A DNA stretch of 64,000 nucleotides from positions 1 through 64,000 of the forward strand of contig JAEUKA010000102.1 of the NCBI GenBank assembly GCA_016794465.1. The letters are read 5' to 3'. This document shows positions 19,264-27,300 of the stretch, one piece after another. The translations under genes were made by a program, and so were the position numbers. Position 1 is the stretch's first letter. Each line of letters starts with the position of its first letter. The notes beneath the pieces are model-generated. The model was not told the DNA's origin and made no database searches. It was given only the letters and a program-made list of their open reading frames with translations. This stretch comes from Myxococcales bacterium (GTDB lineage Bacteria; Myxococcota_A; Polyangia; Palsa-1104; JAEUJZ01).

Positions 19264-19917
19264 CTAAAAGGTGAGCGCAAACTGCAGATGCTGCGTACCG
19301 CCCTGGGTCTTGGACGCAAGGGTGCTGCCGACACCGCCGGCCACCACCGCTCCTACGACGATCACACCACCCGAGACGAGCAGCCAGAACCATGTCCTTT
19401 TGTAGAACGGCGCTTGGTACTTTTTCAGCTCCTGCTGGACGGCTTCGCGGCGCGCCCGCTCTTCTGCCAGTTCCTTTTCGGACTTTGCCTTCTGTTCGCT
19501 TAAGGACAGCTCGATCTGCTGCTTTGCTTGCACCTCTGCAATCAGCGCGTCGAGCGTCTGGATGTAGCCTTTGGCCTCTGGCACAAGCTGGTGATCCGGA
19601 TACGTGTCCACCATCTTGGAATAGGCCTTCTTTGCTTCCACGGGACGGAGTGCTTTGCGGTAGGCCTGCCCGGCGTTAAACAGCAGCACCGCTTGGGGAC
19701 TCTGTTCCGATGCGAGCATCAGCGCATCGCCGGCTTCGGAGTACTTCTGTTCCTTGAACAGAGCCTGCGCGCGCTGGATGAGCTCCTCACTGCTGAGCGA
19801 TCCCGCAGGTGGCTTCGGGGGACTCTCTGCATGGGCATTGGGAACAGCCCAGAGCTGCGCGGACAGCGCAAGCAGCAGGAGCGGAGCGCAGAGGAGTGGC
19901 AGGGGTCGTGACTGCAT
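19264..19917 (-). CDS. TPR-like secreted protein with C-terminal membrane anchor
   Basis: The 217-aa product has a signal peptide (LLCAPLLLLALSAQLWAVPNAHA). A TPR-like region follows (EELIQRAQALFKEQKYSEAGDALMLASEQSPQAVLLFNAGQAYRKAL ... AKKAYSKMVDTYPDH), then a coiled coil at about residues 125-165 (KQQIELSLSEQKAKSEKELAEERARR). A single membrane helix follows the motif FYKRTWFW and is rich in Gly/Val. The short tail ends in HLQFALTF. The same layout, including FYKR.WFW before the helix, is found in the protein at 39676-40527. It was set to start at the ATG at 19917. The kinase remnant ends 29 bp upstream. Confidence 0.8.
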   Translation of the reverse strand: MQSRPLPLLCAPLLLLALSAQLWAVPNAHAESPPKPPAGSLSSEELIQRAQALFKEQKYSEAGDALMLASEQSPQAVLLFNAGQAYRKALRPVEAKKAYSKMVDTYPDHQLVPEAKGYIQTLDALIAEVQAKQQIELSLSEQKAKSEKELAEERARREAVQQELKKYQAPFYKRTWFWLLVSGGVIVVGAVVAGGVGSTLASKTQGGTQHLQFALTF

Positions 19918-19946
19918 GGCGGAACCATCCTCAAAGAGTTGCGAGC

Positions 19947-21043
19947 CTACGGATCTCTCCACACCCCGATGTCGGAGCCAGAGCTGTCCTTGCCGGGCTT
20001 GCTGGGCTTGGCGGGCTTGTCTTCGGCTGGGGCTTTGGCCGGCTCGGCGGGCTTGGCGGCTCCCGGCGCTTTTTCGGGGACGCCGGGCTTGGCGGACTTG
20101 GCGACTTTGCCGACTTTCTTGCGGGCAGACTTGGCCGGCTCGGCGCTATCGACCGGCTCGGCGGCAGCCTTGGGCTTTTCAGGCGCGCTGACAGCACCGG
20201 TCGTGGCAGGCGTCGCAGGTGGGGTCGCTGGCTCCATCGGCTTGGCAGTGGTCAATGGCGAACTGGGCGCTGGCGTGATCGGAGTACTTGGCGGGGGCTG
20301 CTTGGTTGCCACTTGGCCGCTACGCTGGGCACCGGTTCGCTGTGGCAGCACGAACATCGCCAGGAGCAGTCCGACCAGCAAGACCGCAATCGCCCCGACC
20401 AGCACCGGCACCCGCGAGCGAGTGGCCCCAGCGTGCCGTGACTGCGACCCACCCGAGCGGCGCTGCTCTTGGCTGGTGCTGCTGATGCGACCACTGTCCC
20501 CGAGCGTGGCCGCCAGCGGATCAGGAACTCCCGTGTCTGCGATGCCGGTGCGTCGCGCCACTTTGGGAACCCGGACGCCTTCGACGAGCGGACTGCTCTT
20601 GCCGGTGACCTCGGGCATCAGCTGCTCCAGCCGCTGCGCGATCGTGGCCATCGTCGGTCGCTCGGCAGGCTCTTTGCGCAGCATCTCGCTGATCATCTCG
20701 TCAAGCGCCTGCGGAGCCGTCGGCACCAGCTCATGCAGCCGAGGCGCCGCCTTGAACATGTGCTGTCGCATCAGCGCCGCAGCGGTATCGGCTTGAAACG
20801 GCAGCCGTCCCGCCACCATCTCGAACAGCATCGCCCCGAGCGCGTAGACATCGACCTTGGCGTTCAGATCCTCGCGGCCTTCGCACTGCTCGGGCGACAT
20901 ATACAGCGGCGTTCCCAAGATCATCCCGACCGTGGTCTTGCGCACCGGCCCATCGAGGAACTTGGCAATCCCGAAGTCGAGCAGCTTCACCCGCTCCCCC
21001 AGCGGCGCAATGCTATCGGGCACCACAAAGATGTTCTCCGGCT
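19947..21043 (-). pseudogene. 3' part of an interrupted Ser/Thr protein kinase gene
   Basis: This segment encodes the C-terminal part of a Hanks-type kinase. It begins inside HRDLKPEN (PENIFVVPDS) and continues through the Mg-binding motif VKLLDFGIAKF, the activation/P+1 loop GTPLYMSPEQ and the C-lobe (DVYALGAMLFEMVAGRLPF). A transmembrane helix follows (VPVLVGAIAVLLVGLLLAMFVL), then a long Pro/Ala/Lys-rich tail. The N-lobe and catalytic loop lie 2.6 kb upstream at 23652-24115. Joining 24115-23652 to 21033-19947 gives 464 + 1087 = 1551 bases, an exact 516-codon frame plus stop. The fragment lacks the ATP-binding lobe and HRD, so it cannot be an active kinase on its own. A GTG at about 21026 could start a short product. 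Confidence 0.9.
21034..21043. repeat. Left 10-bp direct repeat flanking the insertion
   Basis: TTCTCCGGCT here is identical to 23652-23661; on the minus strand it is the AGCCGGAGAA of the KPEN codons. The repeat is exactly 10 bp, since neighbouring bases differ on both sides. It fits a target-site duplication or a microhomology crossover site. Confidence 0.85.
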
Positions 21044-21063
21044 AAGTATCTCGGTGCCAATTG

Positions 21064-21073
21064 CCGTCGAGAA
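21064..21073. repeat. Left subterminal inverted repeat of the insertion
   Basis: CCGTCGAGAA, 20 bases inside the left junction, is the inverted complement of 23634-23643. The unequal distance from the two ends (20 versus 8 bases) makes it an imperfect candidate for a transposon terminus. Confidence 0.5.
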
Positions 21074-21119
21074 ATTGCTGCTTGGATCGTATGTGGGAAG
21101 TGGGTGGGAAGACGCTAGG

Positions 21120-22223
21120 TCAGATCAGGAACGGGAGGGCAATTCGGGCGTTGTGGGCGAGCGGCTGCGCGGCCGGTCGATCGAAGGCCGCCTGGAGCGT
21201 ATTGCCGGCCAGATCTTCGAGGCGCTGGTTCACCTCCAAGACATAGGGACCGGGCTCCCAGGGGGACCTGGGTACGAAGTGCCAGAGCGACTCGTCCTCA
21301 TGCAGCGACACCTCACCCGCGACCGGGTGGAGGTGCTGGTCGTGGACCCGCAGGAATGCGGCCAGGAGGACGTGATCCATCGGCATCGGCAGCCGGAGCT
21401 GGAGCGGGGCGTGAGTCCGCGCTGGAGGTGGAACGAGCTGAAAGCGTGAGAGCAGCGGGGGCTCGGTCCAGCTGTTTGTGACGGCAAAGGACTTGCTGAA
21501 GGCGCTGCGAAGAGGCGATCCCCAGGCGTTGCGGAACCCGCAGCCGACCTCCAAGCGGTAGCGGCGCCCTGGGGTGAGAGCGCGTCCGAGCTTGGCGTGT
21601 GCCGCAAGGCCCGTCTTCACCCGTCCGGGGTCGAGGATCAAAGTCAGCCGGGTCTGTTCTGGATCCCAGAGCTCTGCAACCGGATCGAGGAAGACCCCCT
21701 CGACCTCCTGCTCGGCGGCTGCGCTGGGCGCTGAGTCAGTGGCCAGTTCGTAGAGCCGGACCTCAGTCTCGGCCTGGCCCTGCCGCATGGGCTGGGAGAA
21801 GTAGACGTAGAAGCGGAGCAGGTTCTCCGGCAGCGCCTCAGCCGAGGGGTAGATGCGGAGGACCTGCGGCGGCGGGCGGTCTTTCTGCGGCAGTGCAAAG
21901 CTGGCCTCCACATGGGCTCCCAGGCAACAGCGCGCAAAGTACCGATGGCCTTCACAGAGCGGATAGAGCGGCAGGAAGCGAACGAGGTCCTGCTCGATGC
22001 GGTAGCTGCCCCACATCGGCAGGCTCGCGGCGGTCGGGCGCTCGGTGTCCGTTACGACAAAAACGGCAAACAGCTGCGGCCACTCCGTCGCGGTGGGTGG
22101 CTGAAACCGTAGCTGCGCCAGAAGCTCATCGCCAAGCCCACGGACTTCAAAGGTTCCCTGGGCGGAGGAATCCTGCCCCTGGCTCAGGCAGATTCGCACC
22201 GTGGCATCGCTCGGGTTCGACAT
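21120..22223 (-). CDS. Unknown protein with SbsA-type Ig-like features, inside the insertion
   Basis: The 367-aa product has no signal peptide or lipobox at its start (MSNPSDATVRICLSQGQDSS). Two segments resemble bacterial Ig-like (SbsA/Big) domains: LRIYPSAEALPENLLRFYVYFSQPM and, near the end, WEPGPYVLEVNQRLEDLAGNTLQAAFDRP. The latter carries the typical L.D.AGN motif. Cysteines cluster around PLCEGHRYFARCCLGAH. It follows the propeller-like gene at 22246-23433 by 22 bp and ends 76 bp before the left end of the insertion. Such Ig-like modules usually occur in exported proteins, so the missing export signal is odd. Function unknown. Confidence 0.72.
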   Translation of the reverse strand: MSNPSDATVRICLSQGQDSSAQGTFEVRGLGDELLAQLRFQPPTATEWPQLFAVFVVTDTERPTAASLPMWGSYRIEQDLVRFLPLYPLCEGHRYFARCCLGAHVEASFALPQKDRPPPQVLRIYPSAEALPENLLRFYVYFSQPMRQGQAETEVRLYELATDSAPSAAAEQEVEGVFLDPVAELWDPEQTRLTLILDPGRVKTGLAAHAKLGRALTPGRRYRLEVGCGFRNAWGSPLRSAFSKSFAVTNSWTEPPLLSRFQLVPPPARTHAPLQLRLPMPMDHVLLAAFLRVHDQHLHPVAGEVSLHEDESLWHFVPRSPWEPGPYVLEVNQRLEDLAGNTLQAAFDRPAAQPLAHNARIALPFLI

Positions 22224-22245
22224 GCAGTTGGGGCCGCTGCCCGGA

Positions 22246-23433
22246 TTACTTGATGCCCAGCTCGTCGCTCCACAGCAGATCTTGGAACTGCTTCATGCCA
22301 CCTTGCGACTCCGAATAGACATAACCGGGCAGTATGTACTCGCTGACGTGATCGTGGAGCTGGAAGAAGACCCCCTTGCGGAACGACAGCAGGTCGATGC
22401 TCCCGGTGTCTGGGTCGCGGCGCAGCGCGCACAGGAACTGAGCGTCTTGATCGTCCACCCGGATCACTCCACCCATGGGAACTGCCATGAACGGAGGGGC
22501 GACGATGTTGAAGCCAGCCGGCTCGTGCATTCCTTCCTTGGCGCTGCTGGCGGCGATGCTATCCACGCTGAAGAGCATCGGACCACGGTGCTTGTGGGTG
22601 ATGAGGACGTGCTCCTGAACCTGGCCCTTTTCGCCCTGGCTCTGGAAGTGAAGGACATCGAGGGGCGTATTCCCATAACCGAGCTCACCGATGGTCTTGC
22701 CCGTTACATGGGCTCCGTTCTTCAAATCGGAGAGGGGCATCGTGACCAGCGGCGTGCAGGTGTAGACCGCCAGGACATGCGGCTGGCCGTTGAGCGGCAG
22801 GACGGTCATGGTCTGGATGGGAGCCCGAGTCTCGTTCTGCGTGTGGACCGCGTGATAGATCTCGACCGTGCTGGTTTCCAGCTGGTCGCAGAACGGGTAG
22901 CGGGCCCGGTACAGGGTCGAGCTGAAGTCGGCGCTGGAGAGTCCCGAGATCAGCAGCTCTCCATCAAAAAACGCCAAATCGGTGATCGACAGCGTGCGTG
23001 CAGCCACGCCGCCCTTCAGCACCAGATCGGCCGACGCCGGCTGGCTGAGCACGAGCCGGGTGAAGGGGAGGGTGTCCAGCGGCAGCGGTGCCAGCTCGCC
23101 ATGTTGGCTGACGCGAACGATCACCGGAATCGCCTGCCCAGCGTGTCCACGCTCGACGGCCACGTAGGCCTCTTTGCTGACCGGATGGACTGCTAGGTCG
23201 CGGATGACGACCTCCCCTGGTGCTACGCCGAGCAAGTCCGCAATCTTCCCGTCGATTCCGCGTAGGCGATAGGCCCGTGACTCGGACGCCGCCGGAGCCG
23301 GGCCAAGCTCGAATGCAAACACCGCCCCGGCCTTCGCATCACCGACAAACAAGATATTCCCAGAGGCTATCTTGAGTACGCTGATCGACAGGAGCTGCGA
23401 GGAAGCAGACACACTTGAATGACCAATGGCCAT
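22246..23433 (-). CDS. Unknown beta-propeller-like protein, inside the insertion
   Basis: The 395-aa protein starts at an ATG preceded by a good AGGAGG site. Its sequence is strand-rich with repeated blade-like segments, for example LLSISVLKIASGNILFVGDAKAGAVFAFELG, VVIRDLAVHPVSKEAYVAVERG and LSITDLAFFDGELLISGLS. These suggest a WD40/YVTN-like propeller, but no canonical WD or NHL motif is clear. There is no signal peptide. It is the first full gene of the inserted cassette and probably co-transcribed with the Ig-like gene 22 bp downstream. Both genes run in the same direction as the disrupted kinase. Confidence 0.72.
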   Translation of the reverse strand: MAIGHSSVSASSQLLSISVLKIASGNILFVGDAKAGAVFAFELGPAPAASESRAYRLRGIDGKIADLLGVAPGEVVIRDLAVHPVSKEAYVAVERGHAGQAIPVIVRVSQHGELAPLPLDTLPFTRLVLSQPASADLVLKGGVAARTLSITDLAFFDGELLISGLSSADFSSTLYRARYPFCDQLETSTVEIYHAVHTQNETRAPIQTMTVLPLNGQPHVLAVYTCTPLVTMPLSDLKNGAHVTGKTIGELGYGNTPLDVLHFQSQGEKGQVQEHVLITHKHRGPMLFSVDSIAASSAKEGMHEPAGFNIVAPPFMAVPMGGVIRVDDQDAQFLCALRRDPDTGSIDLLSFRKGVFFQLHDHVSEYILPGYVYSESQGGMKQFQDLLWSDELGIK

Positions 23434-23442
23434 GAATCCCTC

Positions 23443-23547
23443 CTAGTGAAAGCTTGAGTCTATCGGGAAATCGTTGGCTCCCGGTTTGTTTTCGATGAAA
23501 CCCAACCCGGGCGCGCCCAAGCCGTCCCGATTGGCGATCCCAAGCAC
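23443..23547 (-). CDS. Possible 34-codon leader frame or gene remnant in the insertion
   Basis: A short frame begins at GTG (23547) and reads LGIANRDGLGAPGLGFIENK then PGANDFPIDSSFH. Its stop TAG overlaps the ribosome binding site (TAGGAGGG) of the propeller gene, so translation could be coupled. The residue composition looks protein-like rather than random. In-frame sense codons extend only a few residues further upstream to a TGA. It may be a leader peptide, or the C-terminal remnant of a gene cut off when the cassette moved. Expression is unproven. Confidence 0.3.
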   Translation of the reverse strand: MLGIANRDGLGAPGLGFIENKPGANDFPIDSSFH

Positions 23548-23633
23548 GTGCAGCCCCAGCTCTCCTCACATCAAGTTTGGCAAGCCAAAACTTTCCTCCC
23601 CCGATCCATCGGGAAAGGGAAGTCTGTCCGAGC

Positions 23634-23643
23634 TTCTCGACGG
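23634..23643. repeat. Right subterminal inverted repeat of the insertion
   Basis: TTCTCGACGG, 8 bases inside the right junction, is the exact inverted complement of 21064-21073. Confidence 0.5.
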
Positions 23644-23651
23644 TCGAAACC

Positions 23652-23661
23652 TTCTCCGGCT
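23652..23661. repeat. Right 10-bp direct repeat flanking the insertion
   Basis: TTCTCCGGCT matches 21034-21043 exactly. To its right the kinase coding sequence continues with TTGAGGTCGCGGTG, the complement of the HRDLK codons. Confidence 0.85.
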
Positions 23662-24115
23662 TGAGGTCGCGGTGGACGATGTTTTTTTCGTGGATCAGCG
23701 CCAGGGCTGCTGCTGTCTGTCGGCCAATCTCGACCACCATCTGTAGTCCGAGGCCGGTGCCTTGCTCCTGCGCGCGCTCCAGCCGGGTCAGCAGCGGCTC
23801 GCCTTCCAGAAACTCCATCATGATGTAGGCAGTTCCGTCTTCGATCTGCCCGTAGTCGATGATCTTCACGATGCTCGAGTGCTGCGCCATGCTGATGGCG
23901 TTCGCTTCATTGAAGAAGCGCTGCACCACCTTGTCGTCCTTCGACATCTCCTTGTGCAGCACCTTGATGGCGACCCGCTGCTTGATCTTGTCGTGGATCG
24001 CTTCGTACACGACGCCCATGCCGCCTTGGCCGATGCGACGGGTGATCGTGTAGTGGCCAATCTTGCGGCCAATCATGCTGTCCGGCGTGCTGGCCGGGCT
24101 CTGCTGAGCGGACAT
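23652..24115 (-). pseudogene. 5' part of an interrupted Ser/Thr protein kinase gene
   Basis: This is the N-lobe and catalytic loop of a Hanks-type kinase. Features seen are the glycine loop RIGQGGMGVVYEA, the ATP-binding lysine in VAIKVLHKE, the helix C region RFFNEANAISMAQHSSIVKIIDYG, and IHEKNIVHRDLKPE, where the frame is cut. The start ATG at 24115 follows AAGGA. After the junction the frame runs on through non-homologous sequence to a stop at 23339-23341, giving a chimeric product of about 258 aa without DFG or activation loop. That product should be inactive. The gene is divergent from the giant membrane protein at 24321. Confidence 0.9.
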
Positions 24116-24320
24116 CGTGATGCAGTCCTTGGGGTGATTTCTTCGACGCCAGTCCCTCCCCATGGCAGCGTCGCTTGACTCAACCTTCGATCATACACGG
24201 CCTGAGCCAAGTTCCGCGATATGATGTGCTGATTTGCTTGCCGCAGCTGCTGGTTGCTCGGGTCCGCTCACGTGGTTTGAGCGCGTCCTTGGTGACGGAC
24301 TGCGCGCTTTGGGAGACATC

Positions 24321-27300
24321 ATGTGCAGGGCGAAATCGGGTCTTTGGCGTGTCGTCTTGGGATTGCTGCTGGCGGTGATCCTGCCGACAAGCACGATAGA
24401 TGGTGTAGGCGCCGGTGTTGGCGCTGCGTGGGCCCGGCCGGGTCTGTTTGTGCGGCCCGGGCAGAATCCCGGCTGGACAGCGGCTCCGGCTGCGACAGGT
24501 GGTGGGGATGGGGCGGCTGCGGCGCTGGTATCGGCACTGTGGGCAGGTCGGGCCTCGCCTGCTGTGCCCGATTCGCTCAAGCCGTGGGTACCCTGGGTGC
24601 TACACGACAACGAGCAAGCGCTGTGTCCCAAGCTGCTGGGCGGTGAGTCGAGCGAGCCGGTGTGTGCGTGGCCCTCGCGGCTGCGGCTGGAGCTGCGCGA
24701 CAAAGGCGGCGGCTTTGTGGCGGTGGTGCGGACCTATCGTCGGATTGCGCTGGCACTGCCAGGCAGCGGCAAGCACTGGCCGCAGGATGTGCGAGTGGAT
24801 GGGCAGCCGGCGGTGGTGCTGGCGGAAGATGGCGTGGATGACGAAGACGCGGTGCCGCAGGTCACGGTCGGTCCCGGCTCGCACATGATCCTGGGGAGCT
24901 TCCAGTGGGACGAGCTGCCCGAGTCGCTGGAGGTGCCCAAAGATGTCGGCATCCTGACGCTGGTGGTCGGTGGCAACCAGATCCTTCATCCCAACCGCGA
25001 TGACGATGGCCGGGTGTTCTTACAAAAGGAAGAGGGCGGCGAGGAAGAGGAAGACACGCTCGATCTGACCGTCCACCGCAAGCTGACCGATGGCGTTCCC
25101 GTCCAGCTGACGACGCGGATCGAGCTGCGGGTGTCGGGCAAGCGGCGTGAGGTGTCGTTCGAGCGCGCCCTTCCCGAGCACTTCGTTCCGATGCGGATTG
25201 ATGGTCCCTTGCCAGCGCGGCTTGAGTCCACCGGCACGCTGCGCATCCAAGTCCGTCCCGGCAGCCACGTCATCACCATCACCGCGCGGCATCAAGGTCC
25301 GGCGATCGAAGTCACCCGCCCGCAGTCGCCCGCCCGCTGGCCCGCCGATGAAGCCTGGGTCTTCGAGGCCCAGCCCGCCGCGCGCATCGTCACCATTGAA
25401 GGCGTGGACTCGCTGGACCCGCAGCAGACCACGCTGCCGGATGGCTGGAAGAAGCTGCCTTGCTACTCCGTTCATGCTGGCAACACCGTCAAGCTGTCGG
25501 TGCAGCGCCTCGGGGACAGCCAGCCGCTTCCCGATGAGCTGCGCCTCGACCGACAGATCTTTCTCGACTTCGATGGCCAGGGCTTTACCGCGTCTGACCG
25601 CATCACCGGCACCCTCCATCGTGCCTGGCGCATCGAGGCCAGCGCTCCAACCGAGCTAGGCCGCGTCTCGATCGCCGGCAAAGACCAGCTGGTCACCATC
25701 GGCAAAGAGAGCGGCCGGGCCGGTGTCGAGCTGCGCCAAGGACTCCTCAAGCTGTCGGCGGACAGTCGCATTCCCTTTGCCGCCGAGATCTCCGCCGTGG
25801 GCTGGAACGCCGACTTCCACGAGGTCCGCGCGATGCTGCACCTACCGCCCGGCTGGCAGCTCTTTCACGGCAGCGGCGCCGACGACATTCCCGATACCTG
25901 GCTGCGTCGCTATCACCTGATGAGCCTGTTTCTGACCCTGCTGGCGGCGATGGGCGTGTGGCGGCTGTTTGGTACGCGCTGGTCGGCGGTGACGCTGCTG
26001 GGGCTGCTGCTCGCGTGTCCGGTGTCCGAGGCGCCGCACGTCGCGGTGCTGGCGGTGCTGCTGTTCGAGGCGCTGCATCGCGTGCTGCCCGAGGGCCGAG
26101 CGCGCAGCGTGGTCGGGGCAGGGCGCTGGCTGGCTCGGGTGGCGGCGGTGCTGGTGGTGCTGGCGTTTTCGACCGGGCAGCTGCGACGCGGGCTCTATCC
26201 GGCGGTCGAGCGGCCCGGGGCCCAAGAGATGATCTTCGATACCTTGACCACGCCGCCGCCGGCTCAGCAGGTTCAAGAGCAGACCAAGTCTCTCGCCAGA
26301 ACCTTTGCGCGCGACTCGGCACTGGGAAATGACGCCGAATCGGCGATGGGCGGGCTGGTCGGCTCGGGGCCGGGTGGTGGTGGAGCGGCTGAGCAGGATC
26401 AGAAGCTCATGGTGTTGGGAAGCATCGGTCGGGGCGCGGTGCAGACCGACGAGCCGGAAGAAAAGCAGGGCCGCAAGTCCAAGCCCAAGATGAAGCTGGA
26501 GAAGAGCGACGACCTCGATGCGTTGCTCGATAGCACCGGGGGGCGCAGTGATGGGGTGTCCGGGCTCCTCAAGAGCAGCGGCAACATCAACCAGGGCTAT
26601 GCCCAGAAGAAGGGCGGCTACCAGCGCTCTCGCAACGTCAACTTCGAGTTCGATCCCAAAGCCGTGGTGCAGACCGGACCGGGCCTGCCGCGCTGGTCGT
26701 GGGTCAGCCACTCGATTCAGTTCAGCGGGCCGGTCGAGCGCACCCAGACCCTGCGGCTGTGGCTGATTCCGCCGGGCGTGAACCTGATGCTGGCGCTGTT
26801 GCAAGTGGCACTGCTGGCGCTGCTGACGGTGCGGCTGTGGGGCAAGAGCCTGCCGCCGCTCGATGGTCTGCGCAGCGCGGGGCCGGTGCTGGCGCTGCTG
26901 CTTGGGCTCGGCCTGCTTTTGTCACCCCAGGTCGCGCGTGCGGATCTGCCGAGCGAGGATCTCCTCAACGAGCTCAAAGACCGACTGCTCAAAGAGCCCG
27001 AGTGCTCGCCCCACTGTGCGTCGAGCTCGCGGATGTATCTGGATGCCCAGGCCAAGGTGCTGCGGCTGCGGATCGAGGTGAGTGCGGCGGCTCAGACGGC
27101 GGTGCCGCTGCCGGGAAGTGCCAGTCAGTGGCTGCCCGAGCAGGTCATCCTCGATGGAGTGCCCGCGACCGCGCTGTCGCAGCGTGAGCAAGGGCGCCTG
27201 TATCTGGTGGTGCCGCCCGGCAATCATCAGATCATCCTCGAAGGTCGGCTGCCGGCTCGTCCGACGGTGCAGATCGAGCTGCCGCTGCTGCCTCGGCGGG

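Larger units (their letters stand above)
21044..23651. mobile_element. 2.6-kb insertion (two genes, no transposase) inside a kinase gene
   Basis: The 2608-bp segment separates the two halves of a Ser/Thr kinase gene within the HRDLKPEN codons. It is bounded by identical 10-bp direct repeats at 21034-21043 and 23652-23661. Just inside the ends is a 10-bp inverted repeat: CCGTCGAGAA at 21064-21073 and its complement TTCTCGACGG at 23634-23643. These sit 20 and 8 bases from the direct repeats. The segment carries two intact genes on the minus strand, a possible short leader frame, and about 200 bp of upstream sequence. No transposase, integrase or reverse transcriptase is present. The gain is seen directly; calling it mobile is inference. 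Confidence 0.7.

Noticed and set aside
21044..23651. The kinase insertion as an intein or group II intron
   Set aside because: The frame is not continuous through it, no intein splice residues or intron-type ends (GTGYG ... AY) are seen, and no reverse transcriptase is encoded.
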